Shown: piece by piece, positions 49,404 to 56,126 of the stretch
Layout of the letters: every line of letters begins with the position of its first letter
Numbering within the stretch: position 1 is the first letter of the stretch
Notes under the pieces: model-generated
Told to the model about the DNA's origin: nothing
The model's database searches: none
Seen by the model: only the letters and a program-made list of their open reading frames with translations
Translations under genes and position numbers: made by a program
Source of the DNA: an uncultured Bacteroidota bacterium
GTDB taxonomy: Bacteria; Bacteroidota; Bacteroidia; 2-12-FULL-35-15
Reading direction: 5' to 3'
Assembly (NCBI GenBank): GCA_903847205.1
Contig: CAINDA010000045.1
Location: forward strand, 124,001-188,000
DNA length: 64,000 nt

Positions 49404-50039
49404 ATGACAACACTTGAACTAATAAAACAAACAGGAGCTGGAGTTGCTTTTGAAAATGAAATTATTGCGAATAAAAACAATCAGGACATTTCTATACCTA
49501 ATGGATTAGCTGAAGACTTTATACTAAGGGTGAAATCAGATTTATTTGAGTTTAATACATTAGAACAATTCGACTATACCCACTGCAATTTATTCAATAG
49601 AGCATTTATATACGTGTATGGCAAAGGCGCTGAGGCTGCCTTTTTTTCTAAACTTGGAAATTCAATTTTAAAAATAAATTATGAATTTGATAAATTAATG
49701 AAAGGCATCTGCGGAGAGAAACTACCAGATCATATACTCTTATGCTTAAACAAAAAATCAAGTGCAATGATTGATATGTATGTCAAAATGTTTCAACTTA
49801 CAAGAGGATCGCAAGAAAAAATGATTTCAGAAAACATAACTTTTCAGGATTGTATTTCTACAATCCTAAGTGCCGCTTTTTTTTACGGATTTGAAGTTTG
49901 TTTAACATGCGAATTTATAGAAAAAGATAAATTAACTAAATACCCGGAAGAATCAGATGTGCCTTACAATTATAATACCTATGACCAAAAATACAAGATT
50001 GATGACTATAATTTTAAAAATTTCAAATCGGAAATTTAG
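49404..50039 (+). CDS. Hypothetical protein in accessory island
   Basis: 211 residues, no signal peptide or membrane helix, A+T-rich codons. Acidic and aromatic; the middle (F-N-R-A-F-I-Y-V-Y-G-K-G-A-E-A-A-F-F-S-K-L) looks helical and the C-terminal 30 residues are Tyr/Asn/Asp-rich. I do not recognise a family. First gene after the 21-bp array, about 180 bp downstream; a short inverted repeat and the word TAACGTTAGGC follow it. Confidence 0.6.
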   Translation: MTTLELIKQTGAGVAFENEIIANKNNQDISIPNGLAEDFILRVKSDLFEFNTLEQFDYTHCNLFNRAFIYVYGKGAEAAFFSKLGNSILKINYEFDKLMKGICGEKLPDHILLCLNKKSSAMIDMYVKMFQLTRGSQEKMISENITFQDCISTILSAAFFYGFEVCLTCEFIEKDKLTKYPEESDVPYNYNTYDQKYKIDDYNFKNFKSEI

Positions 50040-50131
50040 GATTAGTATTAACTGAATTGAGTGCTAAATTCTACCTGTTTAACGTTAGGCATGTGCAAAG
50101 CTTTATTAATTGCATTTGAACAAATATATAG

Positions 50132-50965
50132 ATGAACGAAAATGTAAAAAATATACTTTCAGAAATTGAGAAGTATTTAAGCGCAAATCCAAACATAAGA
50201 TTTTCACAGGCGTTATTTAATTTGGGAATTAACGAATTTGCAGATAAAATTAATCCAAATGAAAAGGAAAACTTACTACGAGATATTTATAATGATGCTG
50301 ATAATGACATTTATCAGAAGTTAATAAATAAAAACATAAAACTAAACCAGAATGAAAAAGTTGAGATGTTTGATAGTGCGTTTATAATGCAATTAAGAAT
50401 GAATGCAGGCGATTTAGTATTTTCTAAAAACTTAAAACTAAATTCAGTATTATCAAAAAGACAAACATTTTACAACAACAACTTTAAATACACAGCAAAA
50501 AAAATTGAACAACTAATACAGCTCAATTCTATTTTTAAAGAAAAGGAAAAGGCCGTTTATCAATCCTGCAAAAGTATTGAGAACAATATATTAGCAAATA
50601 ATAAAAAATCAAAAAGTCCTTATACCGATTATGAAATTAATATTGAGCTTGCTTTTTATTCTGATAAAATTCAAAATAAATATAGAAAATATGAACTAGA
50701 CTACATATATAAAGACAGATTCATACTTATTTTCAGAAAAGAAGAAAACAAAAGCATTGACGAACCCGATAACAATTGGATTCACTTTATTACACCAGAA
50801 GAATATATTAATCCCACAATAAATTTGCTTAATTCTAAAATAAATCTCTGTCGAACTTTTTTCTGTCTATTGGAATATAGTTACCTTTCGCTCGAAGATA
50901 TTTTACTTATTGATAATATTTGGTGGGATGTGAATGTGAGCAATCAATTTAATAGTAAATTATAG
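50132..50965 (+). CDS. Hypothetical protein upstream of PD-(D/E)XK nuclease
   Basis: 277 residues, no membrane segment. The first 65 residues (L-S-A-N-P-N-I-R-F-S-Q-A-L-F-N-L-G-I-N-E-F) resemble a small helical motif seen in various bacterial hypothetical proteins (N-x-R-F-x-Q-x-L-x-N-L-G). The remainder is Lys/Asn/Tyr-rich and ends with an acidic, aromatic segment (L-I-D-N-I-W-W-D-V-N). Only 21 bp separate it from the nuclease gene, so the two are co-transcribed and may work together. Function unknown. Confidence 0.6.
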   Translation: MNENVKNILSEIEKYLSANPNIRFSQALFNLGINEFADKINPNEKENLLRDIYNDADNDIYQKLINKNIKLNQNEKVEMFDSAFIMQLRMNAGDLVFSKNLKLNSVLSKRQTFYNNNFKYTAKKIEQLIQLNSIFKEKEKAVYQSCKSIENNILANNKKSKSPYTDYEINIELAFYSDKIQNKYRKYELDYIYKDRFILIFRKEENKSIDEPDNNWIHFITPEEYINPTINLLNSKINLCRTFFCLLEYSYLSLEDILLIDNIWWDVNVSNQFNSKL

Positions 50966-50986
50966 TACGGAAATATTTATAAATTT

Positions 50987-52213
50987 ATGGAAACAAATAC
51001 AATAACAATTAAAAATCTACTTTCTCATGTAAGCATCATAAACAAGAAGTATGAGGATATTTCAAAAATTACAGGTGAAAATTTTAATATTTTTCAAATC
51101 TTACGTGTTGAAACAGATGAGGTTCGTTTACACTCCCGCTTTATTGCTGAATTGCTTAAACCATATGGAATACACGACCAAGGTATCCTATTTCTTAAAC
51201 TCTTTGTCCAAAAATTAGGTTTAAATGAATATACAGATGAGCAATTAAAAAACACTCGAATTGAGATTGAAGAATCAATCGGTGACTTAGGAAGAATTGA
51301 TATTGTAGTTAAACCAAATAAAGGAAAGGGAATTGTAATAGAAAATAAAATTAATGCGATTGATCAAGATGAACAACTCATTCGCTATAAAAAAATGTAC
51401 AAAGATGCTCATCTGTTTTATTTAACAAAAGATGGAAAAATGCCAGATAAGTTAAGTATTACTGACAAAGTAACGAAAAAAGAACTCGAAGTTGATAAGG
51501 ATTATTTTTGTATTTCTTACAACACACAAATTCTCGATTGGCTTACAAACTGTCACTTACAATCCTTTAATCATCCTTTAATAAGGGAAACTATCTCACA
51601 ATACATAACAGTTATCAGGAAATTAACTAATCAATCATTAAGCAAAAACATGAGCAACGACATTAAAGATATTATCAAAAAAGATTCAGAAAATTTCATT
51701 GCAGCGGCAATTATTTCTACAGAAATGAATCTTTTACTTGCAAATCTAAATGAAGATTTGTTAAAGAGAATTAAAATTAAAATTGAGAATAAGTATAATG
51801 TTAAAGAAAAGTCACCCTTTTTGAATCACAAGGGGTACTTCTTTTATTTTTTTAAGTATGATGAGTTTAAGTTTTATATTCGTGTTGGTCTTGAGTATGG
51901 CATGTCAATTTGGCTTGTTCCAGCCAAAGGAGAAGGAAGTCTGTTTACTGTTGCTGATGACAATAAAATAAAAGACTTTAAAAATGTATTGAAGAATTTT
52001 CCAGGATACAATGTCGAAAACAATCCAAATTATACTGGATGGGTAATAAGTAAGAACAATTTTGTCAATTGTCCTAATTCTGATAAATACAAATTTGTAA
52101 ATGAAATTAGTTCGGATAAAATTTTAGACGATATTGTTTCTGAAGTTGGTGATTTTGTGACATATTTTAAAAACAATGTTAGCAAATCACTAGAAATGGA
52201 GTTTAGTTTTTAA
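50987..52213 (+). CDS. PD-(D/E)XK-superfamily nuclease
   Basis: 408 residues. N-terminal domain of the PDDEXK_4 type: E-T-D-E-V-R-L-H-S-R-F-I-A-E-L-L (Glu45), I-G-D-L-G-R-I-D-I-V-V (Asp105), I-V-I-E-N-K-I (Glu119, Lys121), then D-Q-D-E-Q-L-I-R-Y (Gln130). All catalytic residues of a metal-dependent endonuclease are present. The C-terminal half (about 220-408) is an unassigned domain with W-L-V-P-A-K-G-E-G and W-V-I-S-K-N-N-F. Cytoplasmic. Such nucleases occur in restriction and anti-phage systems but also alone. Pair with the 277-residue gene upstream. Confidence 0.8.
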   Translation: METNTITIKNLLSHVSIINKKYEDISKITGENFNIFQILRVETDEVRLHSRFIAELLKPYGIHDQGILFLKLFVQKLGLNEYTDEQLKNTRIEIEESIGDLGRIDIVVKPNKGKGIVIENKINAIDQDEQLIRYKKMYKDAHLFYLTKDGKMPDKLSITDKVTKKELEVDKDYFCISYNTQILDWLTNCHLQSFNHPLIRETISQYITVIRKLTNQSLSKNMSNDIKDIIKKDSENFIAAAIISTEMNLLLANLNEDLLKRIKIKIENKYNVKEKSPFLNHKGYFFYFFKYDEFKFYIRVGLEYGMSIWLVPAKGEGSLFTVADDNKIKDFKNVLKNFPGYNVENNPNYTGWVISKNNFVNCPNSDKYKFVNEISSDKILDDIVSEVGDFVTYFKNNVSKSLEMEFSF

Positions 52214-52630
52214 ATTCATATAATTCTAACGTCCTCATTAGTTGCAAACTTGCCTTACTTTTACATAATAAAACAACTAAATAAAAATAACCTACCGAAT
52301 TATGATTATAAATTTTGCGGATTACGCAACATTTTAAAGTAATAGTTACGTATTGCAAATCTTTCATTATAAGCCCCATATCGAAAAAAACTTCGATCTC
52401 TTTTGACAGTATCTCCCTCTTTGCCTGCTTTTAAATATTTAGAGTTTATAATAGAACCAAATATTCTGCACTCCTGTCAAAGTATGACGTTATAATATTT
52501 TTTATTGCTCCATGTTTTTTAGATCATAATCCGGTAGTGAAGCAAAATAATTTGCACAACGACATAGCTTGTCGTTTTTTGTAATTTAATTTGTAGAAAC
52601 ATTTACAATACCAACTTAATACTCAGAACT
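52214..52630. other. 417-bp gene-free spacer inside the island
   Basis: A+T-rich. Contains TAACGT followed by a TGCAAA word (52227-52250), a short hairpin TGCG-GATTA-CGCA near 52310, and AACGACA/TGTCGTT (52558-52576) followed by five T, a weak terminator-like stem 55 bp ahead of the next gene. No open frame I would call a gene. TTGCAAACTTGCC resembles the complement of the 21-bp unit only loosely. Confidence 0.45.
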
Positions 52631-53317
52631 ATGAACAACATTGATGAACGTTTTGAAAAAATGCAAGAGAGTTTTAACAATCTTCAAAATCAATTTTTAA
52701 TGTTAAGGAACATTGAAACTCCAACTGAAAACGAAGGCATTTATAAAATATCCTCAGTTTCTGAAATTTATCACCAAACAAACTCAGAAAAAAAATTCAT
52801 CAATATTCTTTCGCTCCAATTTCCAGTATATAAATTTTTTATTGAAGAAATTGAAGAGAGGTCACACAAACTCAATACCCAATTAAACAAAAAATTAGAA
52901 AATTGTATTTTGAATTCAATTGAAACTACATATAAAAGCGAAGATTATGTTGTTGTAATTACTGGTAATAGCTTTCATCATTTTACCTCCATGACAAAAC
53001 TGATATATGATAAAATAAATAAAAACAAGGCTGGTAAAATTTCAATTACAAATAATGAGAAAGAGTTAGTTCACAAATATGAGTTTGGGAAATTAAATAG
53101 TGTTGGAGAAAACAAAATAATGGCTTCTTTTAAGCATAGTTATTTAAATGCGCTGACTTATAATGGACATTTATTAGAAAATCAAAATATTATACTGCTA
53201 AATGATGAGTTTGGCTTTGACGACCCGCTTACAAATGCGATAATAGAACTAAAACCTAAAAGCATCCTTAATCTTTTATTCGCAAGACGGAACTATTGGA
53301 TAGAGAGCATTCATTAA
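52631..53317 (+). CDS. Hypothetical protein with N-terminal coiled coil
   Basis: 228 residues. The first 28 residues (F-E-K-M-Q-E-S-F-N-N-L-Q-N-Q-F-L-M-L) look like a short coiled coil. A mixed alpha/beta part follows, with Y-V-V-V-I-T-G-N-S-F-H-H-F and N-I-I-L-L-N-D-E-F-G-F-D-D-P as beta-strand-plus-loop pieces. No family recognised, no signal or membrane helix. It lies 82 bp upstream of a 67-residue coiled-coil gene and then a WYL regulator, all on the plus strand; the three may be one unit. Confidence 0.6.
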   Translation: MNNIDERFEKMQESFNNLQNQFLMLRNIETPTENEGIYKISSVSEIYHQTNSEKKFINILSLQFPVYKFFIEEIEERSHKLNTQLNKKLENCILNSIETTYKSEDYVVVITGNSFHHFTSMTKLIYDKINKNKAGKISITNNEKELVHKYEFGKLNSVGENKIMASFKHSYLNALTYNGHLLENQNIILLNDEFGFDDPLTNAIIELKPKSILNLLFARRNYWIESIH

Positions 53318-53399
53318 TTAGTAAGATAAAGGGTAGAAACATATTATGTGAAACAAAGTTTATTGAAACTATAATTTTTAATTTAAAATAACAACGACT

Positions 53400-53603
53400 A
53401 TGAATAATCAAATAAAACAGCAATTAATCGAATTACACACAGTTTTGGATAAGGAATTTAAACAATTATCCAGCCTTAGAAATGAACTTTTTAAACTTCA
53501 AAAATTCGATAGTGCTGATAATATTTATGATTTTGAAAGAAACATACAAAGCCTAATGCAATGTATTTGCACTCACCTAAATAATTTAAACAATGAAATG
53601 TGA
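53400..53603 (+). CDS. Small coiled-coil protein
   Basis: 67 residues, almost entirely amphipathic helix (I-K-Q-Q-L-I-E-L-H-T-V-L-D-K-E-F-K-Q-L-S) with a Cys-x-Cys near the end. No family recognised. Coding support comes from its clean start and from lying in line between the 228-residue gene and the WYL regulator gene. It could be a partner or antitoxin-like subunit, but nothing in the sequence shows this. Confidence 0.5.
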   Translation: MNNQIKQQLIELHTVLDKEFKQLSSLRNELFKLQKFDSADNIYDFERNIQSLMQCICTHLNNLNNEM

Positions 53604-53722
53604 CATAACATTTTGTTAAAGTTTGGAATATCAATAATTCCTAAAAAATATTGGAGCTGTGAAGTTTCAGTTTTTAAGATAATTAATTATATAACTTCAT
53701 ACCAATTAAAAAAATAGTATTT

Positions 53723-54628
53723 ATGTCGAAACTAGAATTTTTACAACGCTATAATTTAATAGTAAATTACTTGAGAAGAGGGAAAGCATCTTTTAACGAT
53801 ATTAGTAATTACCTCGATAGAGAATCAGAAATTCATGATTATAATTTTTCTGTATCTCAACGGACATTTCAGCGCGACATAAAAGAAATATTATCCATTT
53901 ATAGTATTGAAATCAAATGCAATAAATCGAGTGGATTGTATGAAATAGCAGAGGATATAGAAGATTTCAGCAATAAATCTAATCGACAGCTTTTAGAGGC
54001 AGTTGATCTATTCAGTGCACTAAACTTAACCAGCAACTTCAATCAGTTAATTCAATTTAGCACTCGAATAGTAAAAGGGACAGAACATATTTTAGGATTA
54101 TTGCATGCAATCAAAAACAGGCAATATGTGACCTTTACGTATAAAAAATTTTATTCAGACATTTCACAAAACAGAACAGTAGAATCTCTTCTCATTAAAG
54201 AATTTAAGGGCAGGTATTATTTAATAGGATTTGACATAGAACGTAATGCAATAAGAACATTTGGACTTGAAAGAATAACGGAGCTTTCAATAGACAAAAG
54301 AAAGTTTAAAGCCAGAACGGATTTTAATGCACAAAATATTTTTAAAAATGCTTATGGTATAATTGCTCCACCTGATGCGAAAGTTGAAAATATAATACTG
54401 AAATTTAATAGAAACCAAGGGGAATATATAAAATCTTACCCGTTTCATAATTCACAACGAATAATTAGAGAGGGAAAGAATTCAATAACATTTGAGCTTA
54501 GCATATATATTACAGAGGATTTTGTTTTTGAACTTATGAGTCATACCGGACATTTCTCTATTACTCAACCTGCAAGTCTAAAAAATTATTTTAAAAAGGT
54601 TTATAAAGAATCAATTACAAACATTTGA
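53723..54628 (+). CDS. WYL-domain transcriptional regulator
   Basis: 301 residues. N-terminal helix-turn-helix (about 1-80: R-Y-N-L-I-V-N-Y-L-R-R-G-K-A-S-F-N-D-I, then V-S-Q-R-T-F-Q-R-D-I-K-E). A WYL domain (about 130-205) has Y-V-T-F-T-Y-K-K-F, G-R-Y-Y-L-I-G-F-D and I-R-T-F-G-L-E-R-I; Tyr replaces the first Trp of the W-Y-L triad. A WCX-type C-terminal domain (215-300) follows. WYL proteins bind nucleic-acid or nucleotide ligands and often control anti-phage operons (for example BrxR, CapW). It probably regulates the genes just upstream. Confidence 0.85.
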   Translation: MSKLEFLQRYNLIVNYLRRGKASFNDISNYLDRESEIHDYNFSVSQRTFQRDIKEILSIYSIEIKCNKSSGLYEIAEDIEDFSNKSNRQLLEAVDLFSALNLTSNFNQLIQFSTRIVKGTEHILGLLHAIKNRQYVTFTYKKFYSDISQNRTVESLLIKEFKGRYYLIGFDIERNAIRTFGLERITELSIDKRKFKARTDFNAQNIFKNAYGIIAPPDAKVENIILKFNRNQGEYIKSYPFHNSQRIIREGKNSITFELSIYITEDFVFELMSHTGHFSITQPASLKNYFKKVYKESITNI

Positions 54629-54869
54629 ATTTAGGTTGGCAGTATTATGTGGCATCTACATAACGGCCAGTTTTTATAAGGCTTTCAAATCCTGTGTTTC
54701 AACTTTCAATAAATATTTTTAAAATCAGAGATGTAAATATTTTACGCACTTCAATTTACCTTCTCTATTTTCGGTCTGCTTTTATAACCTCAAATTAAAT
54801 ATTTTTTCAATATTCTCCTTTTAGTTTTCCTCGTTTATCAAATCACAAAATTTCCCAAAATATAATCTT
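54629..54869. other. Gene-free, A+T-rich spacer before the sigma-54-like promoter
   Basis: Contains ACATAACGGCC at about 54650, similar to the TAACG words at the other island junctions. No repeats, hairpins with T-runs or open frames of note. Confidence 0.4.
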
Positions 54870-54884
54870 TGGCACAGCTCTTGT
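54870..54884 (+). promoter_or_regulatory. Sigma-54-like promoter of the fibronectin-III-like gene
   Basis: TGGCAC, five bases, then TTGT (54870-54884) agree with the sigma-54 consensus TGGCAC-N5-TTGC, except T for the last C. GG and G of the -24/-12 pair have the expected spacing. It would start transcription near 54895 and leave a leader of about 215 bp. An activator site is not identified. Confidence 0.5.
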
Positions 54885-55111
54885 ATTTACCCAATTAATT
54901 AAACGAAATAAAAATCAACAAACATAATAACACACAACAAACAAGCATTTTAAGTTTATAAAACAAACAATATAAATAATCCTTCCTTATGATGATATAT
55001 ATACTCAGGTGTTTTTCTTAAATAGAAACTAACAGCTCTTTGGTACAAAATTGCTTCATAGTAAAGCAAATGGATCAACACCGTGTGCCAGGGGTATAAT
55101 ATCATAAACCA

Positions 55112-55714
55112 ATGAAAAAAGTAAAAATTTCGCTTTCCTTTAAAAGGTTAAGTGCAGTCCTGTTAGCCGTATTCGGACAAAGTATTTTAACGGCAATTAC
55201 AAATAATGTTTATTTTCTTAATCCTTACCCGCTGCTTTCTCTTTTACAAACCGCGGTAACCACACTTGTTAACGCCATTGCGAATCAGCAGCCCGGCAAT
55301 AAAGCAAGCACGGAGGCGGTTACTGCTGCCAAAGAAGAGCTAAACCGCGTATTAACTGCGCTGGCTGGCTATGTGGTTTTTGAAAGCAATACCGACAAGT
55401 TAAAGGCGCTTAGCAGCGGATTTAGTTTAACAAAGGTAAGAGGAGGCACAGCAGTAAGTGCTTTCACTGCAGTGCAAGGCTTACAGTCGGGCAGTGTAGA
55501 TGTTGGTTCTCCGGTAGGCGGCAAATCTTATATCTGGGGATATACTCAGGATCCGATTGTTGCAGCTAACTGGTTAGTTGCTGCCACCACTTTTCAGCCT
55601 GATTTCACTATTAATGGTTTAACACCCGGTGTAAAATACTGGTTCAATGTAGCCTTGGTTACACCTGCCGGTCAGCAGCCAGCGTGTAATCCAATAATGG
55701 TGCATGTGGTTTAA
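55112..55714 (+). CDS. Fibronectin-type-III-like protein
   Basis: 200 residues. The N-terminal third is helical (L-S-L-L-Q-T-A-V-T-T-L-V-N-A-I-A), followed by L-N-R-V-L-T-A-L-A-G-Y-V-V-F-E-S-N. The C-terminal half has the fibronectin-III look: F-T-I-N-G-L-T-P-G-V-K-Y-W-F-N-V-A-L-V-T-P-A-G. No classical signal peptide. Proteins of this plan are common in Bacteroidota and of unknown role. Unlike the island genes just upstream its codon use is of the core type. Own promoter (sigma-54-like, 54870) and terminator. Confidence 0.75.
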   Translation: MKKVKISLSFKRLSAVLLAVFGQSILTAITNNVYFLNPYPLLSLLQTAVTTLVNAIANQQPGNKASTEAVTAAKEELNRVLTALAGYVVFESNTDKLKALSSGFSLTKVRGGTAVSAFTAVQGLQSGSVDVGSPVGGKSYIWGYTQDPIVAANWLVAATTFQPDFTINGLTPGVKYWFNVALVTPAGQQPACNPIMVHVV

Positions 55715-55737
55715 TCAAAAAGAAGCCGCCGAGTTTT

Positions 55738-55774
55738 AACTCCCTGTAATACTATGATTGCAGGGAGTTTTTTT
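55738..55774 (+). terminator. Rho-independent terminator after the fibronectin-III-like gene
   Basis: AACTCCCTG (55738-55746) pairs with CAGGGAGTT (55761-55769), followed by a T run to 55774; 24 bp past the stop. Confidence 0.9.
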
Positions 55775-55811
55775 GTTAATAATTTTCTGCCAATTGCAGA
55801 TACATAATAGG

Positions 55812-56030
55812 TCAATAAGCCCTCTCCTTTTTTCAAGGTGAGGGTTGGGTGAGGTTCAAACAAACCTGTTTTATATTTTCAAATTATATCAATAAGCCCT
55901 CTCCTTTTTTCAAGGTGAGGATTGGGTGAGGTTCAAACAGGTCTGTTTTATATTTTCAATTTATATCAATAAGCCCTCTCCTTTTTGCAAGGAGAGGGTT
56001 GGGGTGAGGTTCCAGCAAACTTGTTTTAAT
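55812..56030. repeat. Three tandem copies of a 76-77-bp hairpin-forming repeat
   Basis: Copies begin TCAATAAGCC at 55812, 55889 and 55965. Each holds CCCTCTCCTTTTT then CAAGGTGAGGG or CAAGGAGAGGG, an inverted pair able to form a hairpin, then TTGGGTGAGGTTC. Copy-to-copy identity is very high over the first 45 bp. The third copy is the most divergent, with a better hairpin. Non-coding. Confidence 0.9.
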
Positions 56031-56076
56031 TGCAGATTTATATACCGATGCAAATAATTTTTGCAGTTTCATTCCG

Positions 56077-56108
56077 TTTGTAATTAGAATCAATATTTTG
56101 TAATTTAG
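56077..56108 (+). promoter_or_regulatory. Putative promoter of the TolB/barrel protein gene
   Basis: TTTG (56077-56080), 20 bp, then TAATTTAG (56101-56108), near TAnnTTTG. The GTG start at 56127 is 18 bp downstream. Confidence 0.55.
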
Positions 56109-56126
56109 CATCCCAATATAAAAAAC

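Noticed and set aside
55040-55054. Second sigma-54-like word TGGTACAAAATTGC in the leader of the fibronectin-III-like gene
   Set aside because: Spacing between GG and GC is one base short, so it does not fit the strict -24/-12 rule.
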